From Bacteroidales bacterium (GTDB taxonomy: Bacteria > Bacteroidota > Bacteroidia > Bacteroidales > UBA932), in the NCBI GenBank assembly GCA_017935505.1, contig JAGBHM010000026.1, positions 1-64,000 on the forward strand: a stretch of 64,000 nucleotides of DNA, in the 5' to 3' direction. The translations under genes and the position numbers were made by a program. The first letter of the stretch is position 1. Every line of letters begins with the position of its first letter. Positions 9,701 to 16,970 of this stretch are shown piece by piece. A model generated the notes under the pieces. It saw nothing but the letters and a program-made list of their open reading frames with translations. It searched no databases and was not told the origin of the DNA.

Positions 9701-10428
9701 TTTACATCGTCGTAGTTTGCGTTGGTTGTGAGGCAGATCAGGCGGTCGTGCGCAGGTCCGTCTTCCTTGCGTGTAAAATGGACATCGTTGGTGGCAATCA
9801 CCTTCACTCCGCACTCCTGGGCAAGTTCAAAAATTGCCTTGTTTACAATTACCTGCTGCTCATACACATCCTCGGCATAACCCGGTATCTCTGTCTTGTG
9901 CAGCTGCACTTCGAGATAATAATCCTCTCCAAAGAGGTTTTTGTACCACATTATGCTCTCTCTGGCCCCATCTATATCACCCCTCCTTATCTTTTGTGGA
10001 ATTTCACCACCCAGACATGCCGAAGAGCAGATGAGGTTCTCGTGGTACTTTTCGAGCAGCTCCTTGTCGATTTTTGGTTTATAGTAGAAACCCTCGGTAT
10101 ATCCTAAAGAGACCAGTTTTACAAGATTGTAATATCCGGCCAGATTTTTTGCCAGCAGAATGAGGTGGTGGGCACTCTGGTCCTCCTTGCCTCGTTTTGT
10201 AAAACGGCCCTCAGGGTTTACATAAACCTCGCAACCAATAATAGGCTTGATATCCGGAAAGCCCTTTGCAACTTTCAGGAATTCCTTTACACCAAACATA
10301 TTGCCATGGTCTGTGATGGCCAGTGCAGGCTGGTTGTCCTCCTGAGCCTTCTGGAAATGGCTGGAGATGGGCGCAGCACCGTCGAGTATAGAATAATATG
10401 TATGTACGTGTAAATGAACAAATGCCAT
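6778..10428 (-). CDS. dnaE: DNA polymerase III subunit alpha
   Basis: The replicative polymerase catalytic subunit (1216 aa, usual length for DnaE1). The N-terminal PHP domain starts with HLHVHTYYSILDG (residues 5-17) and carries TDHGN near 39. The polymerase active-site motif PDIDIDFDDDGR is at about 405-416, preceded by GPGRGSAAGS (about 364-373). Finger and beta-clamp regions follow (NALYRPGPMDYIP, and NKSHATCYAWVAYQTAYMKA), and an OB-fold domain near residue 1000 (YIAGLISGI). It acts in the cytoplasm in the replisome. Transcribed from its own promoter just after the gpmI terminator. Nothing unusual was seen apart from its 3' end lying inside a hairpin shared with the opposing gene. Confidence 0.97.
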   Translation of the reverse strand: MAFVHLHVHTYYSILDGAAPISSHFQKAQEDNQPALAITDHGNMFGVKEFLKVAKGFPDIKPIIGCEVYVNPEGRFTKRGKEDQSAHHLILLAKNLAGYYNLVKLVSLGYTEGFYYKPKIDKELLEKYHENLICSSACLGGEIPQKIRRGDIDGARESIMWYKNLFGEDYYLEVQLHKTEIPGYAEDVYEQQVIVNKAIFELAQECGVKVIATNDVHFTRKEDGPAHDRLICLTTNANYDDVKRLRYTQQEYLKTEEEMAALFPDHPEVISNTIEIADKIEKYKIDCDHILPIFEIPSEFADSNEYLRHLTYKGAEKNYKEITDQVRERIDFELATIKRMGFPDYFLIVQDFIAAARGMGVWVGPGRGSAAGSVVAYCLGITHIDPIKYDLLFERFLNPERISMPDIDIDFDDDGRGKVLQYVEGKYGKDHVSHVVTFGTMATKSAIKDIARIQQVPLAESDRLAKLVPDKFPPEIIKKTGENGEEIIEEKKVKVNVGNCVKLVPEMKEALESSTIPGVKETLQYAQKLEGTVRNTGVHACAIIIGRDNLTEHIPICIAKDKETGEDMWVSQYEGSFIEDVGMLKMDFLGLKTLSILKEAVSNVKKARGIDVDVDTIPIDDKLTYELFSRGDTVAIFQFESPGMQKWLRELKPTRFEDLIAMNALYRPGPMDYIPDFVDRKQGRKKIEYDLPQMEDILKDTYGITVYQEQVMLLSQKLADFTKGQADGLRKAMGKKLIDKMMELKTLFLEGGIKNGHPEETLEKIWKDWTAFAAYAFNKSHATCYAWVAYQTAYMKAHYPAEFMAANLSKNLNNIEEITKLMDECKRMGIAVLGPDINESERRFTVNKAGNIRFGMAGVKGVGGAVVDSIVQGRKERPYENVFDFIERASKCGVVNKKTIESLVYAGGFDSFENIRRDQYFLPNSKNEIFIEALCRYGSKLQSDSLSSGNSLFGDADEGFKPTPPEIPVPSPEYNLLEFLKKEKDFVGMYLSSHPLDMYKFEINNFAQYTITQLQELVSQASTDDTLHRKEVYIAGLISGISKRVSQKSGKPWMSFTLEDYSGSINFSLFGKDYENFLQFVEEGNALFVKCAIMPKIYSKPADKDNPANKENASPVECELKIRKITLLANTKDEFIKSFTINLPTDKIDKKFNKDLLKAIKANKGKKMLSINVLDYEHQIAVEFFSRKYKIDVTPEFIDFVEHYNLNYKVETQVHL

Positions 10429-10482
10429 GGTTGCAGGTATTTTTGAGGTTTGTGCAAATTTACAAATAAGAAAAATCTTTCA

Positions 10483-10490
10483 CAAAGATA
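10483..10490 (-). promoter_or_regulatory. Putative dnaE promoter -7 box
   Basis: On the minus strand TATCTTTG (TAnnTTTG) lies 54 bp before the dnaE start. The T-tract of the gpmI terminator lies about 14-20 bp upstream and could serve as the -33 element, so terminator and promoter partly overlap. Confidence 0.55.
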
Positions 10491-10501
10491 TGATGCAATC
10501 A

Positions 10502-10538
10502 GTAAAAAAACTCCCGCAGCAAATAAGTTGCGGGAGTT
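10502..10538 (-). terminator. Rho-independent terminator of gpmI
   Basis: Perfect 10-bp arms (AACTCCCGCA at 10509-10518, TGCGGGAGTT at 10529-10538). Read on the minus strand they are followed by a run of T. It lies 26 bp past the gpmI stop. Confidence 0.85.
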
Positions 10539-10563
10539 GATATATAACGTATATTGTACAACA

Positions 10564-12066
10564 TTATACAAGCGGAGTTCCGCTCATGCAGGCAGGCTGC
10601 TCAATTCCCATAAGTTTGAGAATTGTAGGGGCGATGTCTGCAAGAATTCCGTTTTTCACGCTCTTGATATCGTTGTCTACAACAATGAATGGAACAGGGT
10701 TGAGCGAGTGTGCGGTATTTGGTGTGCCGTCTGCGTTTACAGCGTTGTCGGCATTGCCATGGTCTGCTGTGATGAGAACAGTGTAACCATTTGCAACAGC
10801 AGAATCCACAACCTCTTTAACAAGGCCGTCGATAGTTGTAACTGCCTTCTTAATTGCCTCATATACACCTGTATGGCCAACCATGTCGCCATTTGCAAAG
10901 TTAAGGATCACAAGATCTTCTTTCTTTGTGTCAAGTACTTTGATAAGTTCAGAAGCAACTTCCGGAGCACTCATTTCTGGTTTGAGGTCGTATGTTGCAA
11001 CTTTTGGTGAGTTTACCAATACTCTCTCTTCGTTCTCAAATGCAGCTTCGCGTCCGCCTGAGAAGAAGAATGTCACATGGGCATATTTCTCGGTCTCGGC
11101 AATTCTGAGCTGGTTTTTACCTGCTTTTGCCACAACCTCACCAAGGGTGTCCTGAACATTCTCTTTGTCGAAGAGGATGTGTACACCGGTAAATTTATCA
11201 TCATATGGGGTGAGACAGCAGTAGTAAAGAGGCATTGTCTTCATATCCATTTCAGGCATGTCTGCCTGTGTAAGTACGCTGGTGATTTCGCGTGCGCGGT
11301 CGTTACGGAAGTTGAAGAATATAATGGCATCATTTTCAGAAATGGTGGCAGTTCCCTCAACTTTTATAGGCTTGATGAACTCGTCGGTTACGCCTGCCTG
11401 ATATGAGGCCTCAACAGCAGCGGCAGGGTTTGTAGTCTTTTCACCTTCGCCATTTACAAGAAGATCGTAAGCCACTTTCACACGGTCCCATCTCTTGTCG
11501 CGGTCCATTGCATAGAAACGGCCAATTACAGAGGCAATCTTTCCTGTAGATTTTGCCATATGAGCCTCCAGCTGCTCTACAAAGCCCTTTCCGCTCTTAG
11601 GATCGGTGTCACGGCCATCCATGAAACAATGTACATAAACCTTCTCCAGACCATACTCTTTTGCAACATCAAGGAATGCAAACAGCTGGTCGATAGAGCT
11701 GTGTACACCTCCATTCGAGAGGAGTCCCATGAAATGCAGGGCTTTTCCGCTCTCCTTTGCATAATCATAAACAGCCTTAACCTCCTTGTTCTCGAGAAGG
11801 GTCTTGTTCTGGCAAGCCTTGTTGATTTTTACCAAATCCTGATAAACAACTCTACCTGCACCGATATTGAGGTGACCTACCTCTGAGTTACCCATCTGAC
11901 CTGCAGGAAGACCTACATCTTCGCCACTTGCAGATAGCTGTGAATTAGGGTATTTGGCTATAAGGGCGTCAATATTTGGTTGTCCTGCTGTATATATTGC
12001 GTTGGTGTTGTCATGTTTTCCGATTCCCCATCCGTCGAGAATCATTAAAAGTACTTTTTTCTCCAT
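10564..12066 (-). CDS. gpmI: 2,3-bisphosphoglycerate-independent phosphoglycerate mutase
   Basis: Interconverts 3- and 2-phosphoglycerate in glycolysis, cytoplasmic, Mn-dependent (family knowledge). The 500-aa length is typical. The alkaline-phosphatase-type N-terminus has MILDGWG (about 8-14), and the phospho-serine lies in QMGNSEVGH (Ser61). [11 protein letters not shown] and the C-terminal metal-binding TADHGNADN and [10 protein letters not shown] are all present. It is divergent from rnr and has its own promoter and a strong terminator. Confidence 0.97.
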   Translation of the reverse strand: MEKKVLLMILDGWGIGKHDNTNAIYTAGQPNIDALIAKYPNSQLSASGEDVGLPAGQMGNSEVGHLNIGAGRVVYQDLVKINKACQNKTLLENKEVKAVYDYAKESGKALHFMGLLSNGGVHSSIDQLFAFLDVAKEYGLEKVYVHCFMDGRDTDPKSGKGFVEQLEAHMAKSTGKIASVIGRFYAMDRDKRWDRVKVAYDLLVNGEGEKTTNPAAAVEASYQAGVTDEFIKPIKVEGTATISENDAIIFFNFRNDRAREITSVLTQADMPEMDMKTMPLYYCCLTPYDDKFTGVHILFDKENVQDTLGEVVAKAGKNQLRIAETEKYAHVTFFFSGGREAAFENEERVLVNSPKVATYDLKPEMSAPEVASELIKVLDTKKEDLVILNFANGDMVGHTGVYEAIKKAVTTIDGLVKEVVDSAVANGYTVLITADHGNADNAVNADGTPNTAHSLNPVPFIVVDNDIKSVKNGILADIAPTILKLMGIEQPACMSGTPLV

Positions 12067-12124
12067 AAAAACTATATATTTACTAAATTTGTTTTCTGAT
12101 AAAAATGAACAAAATTCTGGGGCA

Positions 12125-12132
12125 CAAAGTTA
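12125..12132 (-). promoter_or_regulatory. Putative gpmI promoter -7 box
   Basis: TAACTTTG on the minus strand, 58 bp before the gpmI start, overlapping the region just upstream of the rnr start. A plus-strand TAAATTTG at 12084-12091 may be the divergent box for rnr. Confidence 0.55.
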
Positions 12133-12138
12133 ATCAAT

Positions 12139-14370
12139 ATGAGTAAAAATAGAAACAACAAAAGCAAAAGGGAGAGGCAAAAGGGCCAGGCAAGAGGTAA
12201 AGGAAAAAGTGTGAGCTCCAAAAGAGGTCGCGGAGCAGGCCGAAAAAAGATATTGGAGCTGCTCGAAGGTTCTGTAATAATGGGTAGGGAAGGTTATGCT
12301 TTCATTAATATACCCGACAGGGATGATGATGTTTTTGTTCCTGCAAAGAAGCTGCTGGGAGCCCTGCATGGAGATAAAGTGAGGGTTGCCGTCACTAAAC
12401 TTAAGGATGACAACCACAAGATGGAAGGTGAGATTGTGGAGTTGCTCGAACGTTCGAAAAAACCATATATCGGTATTCTGCAGATAATTGGAAGGCAGGC
12501 ATGGGTTATTGTGGAGAGCAAATTCATGCCATATGATATTCAGGTTCCGGCAGAGGATGTAAAAGATGAGTATCAAGGTTTGAAGGTGGCAGTTGTTGTA
12601 GAGCAGTGGAGGGCCGGAATGGATGCTCCAAAAGGAAGGATTGTTGATGTGCTGGGAGAGCCTGGCGAGAACAACACCGAGATGCACGCAATACTTGCCG
12701 AGTATGGACTGCCATACAAGTTTGAGAAGGAGGTAGAGGAGGCTGCAGCAAAGATTCCTGTAAAAATTCCAAAGAAAGAGATAGACTCCCGCAGAGATTT
12801 CAGGAAGGTCTGTACCTTTACTATAGACCCTGCCGACGCAAAGGATTTTGATGATGCAATATCACTGCAAGTGCTTGATAATGGCAATCTTGAAGTTGGC
12901 GTGCATATTGCAGATGTAACACATTATGTAAAACCAGGAGACATTATTGATAAAGAGGCGATAGAGAGGGCAACATCGGTTTATCTGGTAGATAGAACTG
13001 TGCCGATGCTTCCGGAGGCCCTTTCAAATAATTTGTGTTCATTGAGGCCGAATGAGGAGAAGCTCACCTTCTCGGCTGTTTTTGAGATGAACCATAAGGC
13101 AAAGCTGATAAAGAGCTGGTTTGGCCGCACAATAATTAAATCCGACAGACGTTTTGCCTATGAGGAGGCCCAGCAGATACTTGAGGAGGCAGGATTGGCA
13201 GAGCCGTCGGGAATGGATCCTGCCAATATTCCAAACAACAAACCTGCAAGAAAACCTCGTGGAGCTGCATCTGAGGCGCAGATAAAGGAGGCTGTAATCA
13301 CTCTGCACAAGCTGGCGGCAATTCTTCGCAAGCAGCGTTTTGAAAGCGGTTCAATAAGTTTTGAGAGACCGGAGATGAAGGTGATTGTGGATGCCAAAGG
13401 CAAGCCGATTGATGTGTGTCAAAAAGTTACAAGAGAGGCAAACTGGCTTATTGAGGAGTTTATGCTCCTTGCGAACAAGGCAGTTGCAACTTATGTAACA
13501 ATGGGCATGAGAATGAAGGAGCCTACATTCGTATACAGGATCCATGAAGAGCCTAATTACGACAAAATACAGAACCTCAGGGATTTTGTGAAACATTTCG
13601 GTTATACCATGGGCTCTACAAACAATGGCCGCGAGGTTGCAAAGGAGCTCAATCTGCTGCTCGACAAAGTGAAGGACAAACCCGAATGTGGAGCAATTGA
13701 GATAATTGCATTGCGCTCTATGGCCAGAGCCAAATATTCAACCGACAATGTGGGTCACTATGGCCTTGGTTTCCAATACTATACTCACTTCACATCTCCT
13801 ATCCGCCGCTATCCCGACATGATGGTGCACCGCCTTCTTGCCCATTACCTCGACAAAGGAAAGAGTGCTGACAAAAAGAAATATGAGGAGCTCTGCAAAC
13901 ACTCTTCGGAGCGTGAGCAGGTTGCAACAGATGCAGAACGCTCAAGTATAAAATATAAGTTGTCGGAGTATATGCAGGATAAGATTGGCAATGAGTATGA
14001 AGGTACAATTTCCGGTGTTACAGAGTGGGGAATATATGTTGAAATAGAGCCTACAAAGGTTGAGGGAATGGTTTCGTTGCGTGATATCAAGGATGATTTC
14101 TTCATTTTTGATGAGAAGAACTACTGCGTAATTGGAAAATCATCGCGTGTGAAATTTACCCTCGGTGATAAGGTGAAAATTAAGGTCTCTAAAGTTAATA
14201 TAGAGCAAAAACTTATTGATTACGAGCTGGTTTGGGATCCTAGCTACAACAAAACCAAAAAGAGGGGCACCAAGGCAAAGGCCGAAGCCAAACCAAAAGC
14301 CCCGGCAAAAACAAAGGGCAAGGCTGCAGCCAAATCCAAAGCCAACACCAAGTCCAAAGCTAGAAAATAG
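12139..14370 (+). CDS. rnr: Ribonuclease R (3'-5' exoribonuclease)
   Basis: RNase II/R-family exoribonuclease of 743 aa that degrades structured RNA. It has N-terminal cold-shock-like OB domains, the RNB catalytic signature DPADAKDFDDA at 230-240 with its cluster of metal-binding aspartates, HYGLGFQYYTHFTSPIRRYPD near the end of RNB, and an S1 domain at about 640-705 (YEGTISGVTEWGIYVEI). Both termini are strongly basic: the first 38 residues are Lys/Arg/Gly-rich and the last 35 are an Ala-Lys tail. Such tails aid RNA binding in RNase R. It starts divergently from gpmI. The M28 peptidase begins 25 bp after the stop. Confidence 0.95.
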   Translation: MSKNRNNKSKRERQKGQARGKGKSVSSKRGRGAGRKKILELLEGSVIMGREGYAFINIPDRDDDVFVPAKKLLGALHGDKVRVAVTKLKDDNHKMEGEIVELLERSKKPYIGILQIIGRQAWVIVESKFMPYDIQVPAEDVKDEYQGLKVAVVVEQWRAGMDAPKGRIVDVLGEPGENNTEMHAILAEYGLPYKFEKEVEEAAAKIPVKIPKKEIDSRRDFRKVCTFTIDPADAKDFDDAISLQVLDNGNLEVGVHIADVTHYVKPGDIIDKEAIERATSVYLVDRTVPMLPEALSNNLCSLRPNEEKLTFSAVFEMNHKAKLIKSWFGRTIIKSDRRFAYEEAQQILEEAGLAEPSGMDPANIPNNKPARKPRGAASEAQIKEAVITLHKLAAILRKQRFESGSISFERPEMKVIVDAKGKPIDVCQKVTREANWLIEEFMLLANKAVATYVTMGMRMKEPTFVYRIHEEPNYDKIQNLRDFVKHFGYTMGSTNNGREVAKELNLLLDKVKDKPECGAIEIIALRSMARAKYSTDNVGHYGLGFQYYTHFTSPIRRYPDMMVHRLLAHYLDKGKSADKKKYEELCKHSSEREQVATDAERSSIKYKLSEYMQDKIGNEYEGTISGVTEWGIYVEIEPTKVEGMVSLRDIKDDFFIFDEKNYCVIGKSSRVKFTLGDKVKIKVSKVNIEQKLIDYELVWDPSYNKTKKRGTKAKAEAKPKAPAKTKGKAAAKSKANTKSKARK

Positions 14371-14395
14371 CTCCAGCAGTCTGGATAACCTAAAT

Positions 14396-15406
14396 ATGAA
14401 GAAGATGAAAAAGGACTGTTTCATATCTGCTGTTTTTGCAGTGATGCTGTGGGCCATTCTCCCGGCAGTATCTTTTGCACAGAAAGAAAATATTAATCCG
14501 TCGGATTACTTTGATGTTTATACTACAGAGTATGCAGAGAAGGTTGTTGATTTTTTGGCCTCAGAGAGGCTGAAGGGGCGTGAAGCCGGTACAAAGCAGG
14601 CTGTAAAGGCAATGAAATTTATTGTAAAAGAGTTCAAAAAGGTAGGATATGAGCCTATACTACAGCAATTTAGTAATGAGGAACTTGCCGATGCCATAGG
14701 AAAACCCAAAGAGGGGAAGGAGCCATATCCGTTGCAGCAGTGTAATGTTGTGGCTGAACTGAAGGGTAAAAATCAAGACAAGTATATAGTTGTAGGTGCC
14801 CATTACGACCATTTGGGCTACAAGGAGGGGGTAGGTATTCATCCTGGCGCCGATGACAATGCTTCAGGAATTGTGGCACTTCTCTCTCTGGCCAAAATGA
14901 TGAAAGCTTCGGGTGTTGTACCTCAGTACACACTTCTTTTCTGTGCCTGGGATGGCGAAGAGAAGGGGCTGCTCGGTTCAAAATATTTTGTGAATACATG
15001 GCCTTCTGATCTTATAGTGCCTGAATGTGGGGCATCCCTGAAGGAATCGGTGGTATGCTATATGAATTTTGACATGGTAGGACGCACAATAACTCCTGAG
15101 AATCCGGGTGTTACCTTTGCATGGAACAACAACTACCCATATCTGCTCGATATCTGCAAAAAGGCTCAGGAGAGTATTTCAAAGCCTTTTCAGGTATTAT
15201 TGGATGAGCGCAGAGGTGATGGCAAAGGAGGCTCCGATTATGCCCCTTTCTCAGCACAGGATATTCCCTTCATTGCCTGGATGGAGGATTTTATGCACGA
15301 AGATTATCACAAACCAACAGATACCCCCGACAAACTTCATTGGGAAAAGCTTCGCAAAACAACACTGCTGGCCTATCTGATATTGTTTGATTTAATTGTA
15401 GAATAA
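14396..15406 (+). CDS. M28 family zinc peptidase, secreted
   Basis: Periplasmic or extracellular aminopeptidase/glutaminyl-cyclase-like enzyme of 336 aa. Start ATG 14396 gives a clean signal peptide (residues 1 to about 28, ending SFAQ); the same frame is open further upstream through the rnr tail, but that would bury the signal. All expected M28 metal ligands are visible: His136 (AHYDHL), Asp153 (GADDNASG), Glu189 with general base Glu188 (DGEEKG), Asp226 (NFDMVGR) and His305 (YHKPTD). The family removes N-terminal amino acids or cyclises N-terminal Gln; which applies cannot be told. Probably transcribed with rnr. A bidirectional terminator follows. Confidence 0.9.
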   Translation: MKKMKKDCFISAVFAVMLWAILPAVSFAQKENINPSDYFDVYTTEYAEKVVDFLASERLKGREAGTKQAVKAMKFIVKEFKKVGYEPILQQFSNEELADAIGKPKEGKEPYPLQQCNVVAELKGKNQDKYIVVGAHYDHLGYKEGVGIHPGADDNASGIVALLSLAKMMKASGVVPQYTLLFCAWDGEEKGLLGSKYFVNTWPSDLIVPECGASLKESVVCYMNFDMVGRTITPENPGVTFAWNNNYPYLLDICKKAQESISKPFQVLLDERRGDGKGGSDYAPFSAQDIPFIAWMEDFMHEDYHKPTDTPDKLHWEKLRKTTLLAYLILFDLIVE

Positions 15407-15427
15407 TACTAGTCCAATATAAAAATA

Positions 15428-15457
15428 AACGGCCCAAGGGTGTTCCTGAGGGCCGTT
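15428..15457. terminator. Bidirectional terminator between M28 peptidase and tnaA
   Basis: Arms AACGGCCC and GGGCCGTT with a 14-base loop. T-rich tracts follow on both strands (GTTGTTT on plus, TATTTTTAT on minus), fitting the convergent genes on each side. Confidence 0.75.
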
Positions 15458-15477
15458 GTTGTTTAATGGAGGGTGGT

Positions 15478-16851
15478 TTACAGTCTCTCCAGTTTTACTG
15501 TGAAGTGGCGCATGAGTTCGGTTTCCCACACTATTTTTACGCCTCGTTTAATCTGGTCGCGACGGTCGTAGACATTCTTGAGCGCTGCAGCAATCACATC
15601 CATATGGTTGTTTGTGTAGACGCGGCGGGCAATGCACAGGCGAAGCAGGTCGAGGCCTCCAAAACGGTTCTCGCGGGTTACAGGGTCGCGGTCGGCAAGG
15701 ATATAACCAATCTCGCAGCCACGGATACCGGCCTCAAGGTAGAGTTCAATTGCAAGCGTCTGGGCAGGGAACTCCTCTTTAGGGATGTTTGAGAGCACTC
15801 TGTCGGCATCTACAAATATTGCATGGCCACCTACAGGTCTCTGGTAAGGTATTCCATATTCATCAAGACGGGCAGCAAGGTATTGCACCTGTTTGATGCG
15901 GGTCTCAATATTGTCGAGTTCGGTATTTTCATCAAGACCAACTGCAAGGGCTGCCATATCGCGGCCATTCATGCCTCCATAAGTCAAATAGCCCTCAAAT
16001 GGAATGCAGAAGCGTTTTGCCCCCTCAAACCAATCTTCGTGACGGGTTGCAATGAATCCTCCCATATTTACAAGGCCATCCTTTTTTGAGGACATTGTCA
16101 TACCGTCGGCATATGAGAACATCTCCTTTACAATCTCCTTGATGCTCTTCTCTGCATAACCCTCTTCGCGGACTCTGATGAAGTAGGCGTTCTCCACAAA
16201 GCGGGCAGAATCGTAAATTACACGTTTGTTGTACTTGTCTGCAATCTCACGCACCTGACGCAGGTTCTGCATAGAGACAGGCTGTCCTCCGGCTGTATTG
16301 TTTGTAACAGTTACTATTATAAAAGGTACCTTATCGGCATTTTCAGCAAGAGCTTTTTCGAGTTTTGCAGGATCTACATTGCCCTTAAACGGCACTTCGA
16401 GCTGGGTATCCTTTGCCTCATCTACAGTGCAGTCGAGTGCAACGGCCTTACGGCTCTCTATGTGACCTTTGGTTGTATCAAAATGTGAGTTGCCGGGGAT
16501 AATGTCGCCGGCCTTTACAAGGTGGCTGAAAAGCACATTTTCTGCAGCTCTTCCCTGGTGTGTAGGTATTACATACTCAAACCCTGTGAGGCGTGTGATT
16601 GTCTCTTTGAGCTGGAAAAATGAAGAGGAGCCGGCATAGCTTTCGTCTCCCATCATCATGGCGGCCCATTGGCGGTCGCTCATGGCTCCTGTACCCGAAT
16701 CGGTAAGGCAGTCGATATAAACTTGGTCTGACTTGAGTTGGAAGAGGTTGTAGTTTGCCTCCTTTATCCACTGCTCACGCTCCTGGCGTGTGCTTTTGCG
16801 GATTGGTTCAACCATTTTAATTTTCCAAGATTCTGCAAAAGGTAGTTCCAT
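15478..16851 (-). CDS. tnaA: Tryptophanase (L-tryptophan indole-lyase)
   Basis: PLP enzyme of 457 aa that splits L-tryptophan into indole, pyruvate and ammonia. Beta-eliminating lyase landmarks are LTDSGTGAMSD (about 49-59), PTHQGRAAE (about 96-104), NTAGGQPVS, YDSARFVENAYFI and the PLP-lysine motif SSKKDGLVNMGG (Lys257). The closest alternative is tyrosine phenol-lyase. Two specificity positions favour tryptophanase: HFDTTKGH has Asp125 where TPL has Thr, and GCEIG has Ile where TPL has the phenol-binding Arg. The C-terminus RHFTVKLERL is also tryptophanase-like. Monocistronic, with a shared terminator. No TnaC-like leader peptide was found in the short upstream gap. Confidence 0.93.
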   Translation of the reverse strand: MELPFAESWKIKMVEPIRKSTRQEREQWIKEANYNLFQLKSDQVYIDCLTDSGTGAMSDRQWAAMMMGDESYAGSSSFFQLKETITRLTGFEYVIPTHQGRAAENVLFSHLVKAGDIIPGNSHFDTTKGHIESRKAVALDCTVDEAKDTQLEVPFKGNVDPAKLEKALAENADKVPFIIVTVTNNTAGGQPVSMQNLRQVREIADKYNKRVIYDSARFVENAYFIRVREEGYAEKSIKEIVKEMFSYADGMTMSSKKDGLVNMGGFIATRHEDWFEGAKRFCIPFEGYLTYGGMNGRDMAALAVGLDENTELDNIETRIKQVQYLAARLDEYGIPYQRPVGGHAIFVDADRVLSNIPKEEFPAQTLAIELYLEAGIRGCEIGYILADRDPVTRENRFGGLDLLRLCIARRVYTNNHMDVIAAALKNVYDRRDQIKRGVKIVWETELMRHFTVKLERL

Positions 16852-16916
16852 AGTATAATAAAAGTATTTCAGTGTGTTACGGATTGTTACAAAAATAATG
16901 AAAATACTCTAAAAAA

Positions 16917-16946
16917 GAAAGACGGCCCTTTTCAGAGTCGTCTTTC
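16917..16946 (-). terminator. Terminator of secDF
   Basis: 8-bp arms GAAAGACG and CGTCTTTC around a 14-base loop, followed on the minus strand by TTTTTTA, 25 bp past the secDF stop. Confidence 0.75.
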
Positions 16947-16970
16947 CCATATAAATTTCAAAGATGCTGA

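Noticed and set aside
14216-14395. Upstream extension of the M28 peptidase frame into rnr
   Set aside because: The frame is open only because it runs through the repetitive rnr tail; it would bury the signal peptide.
15478-16851. Tyrosine phenol-lyase as identity of the beta-eliminating lyase
   Set aside because: The Thr and Arg that mark TPL are replaced by Asp and Ile as in tryptophanase.
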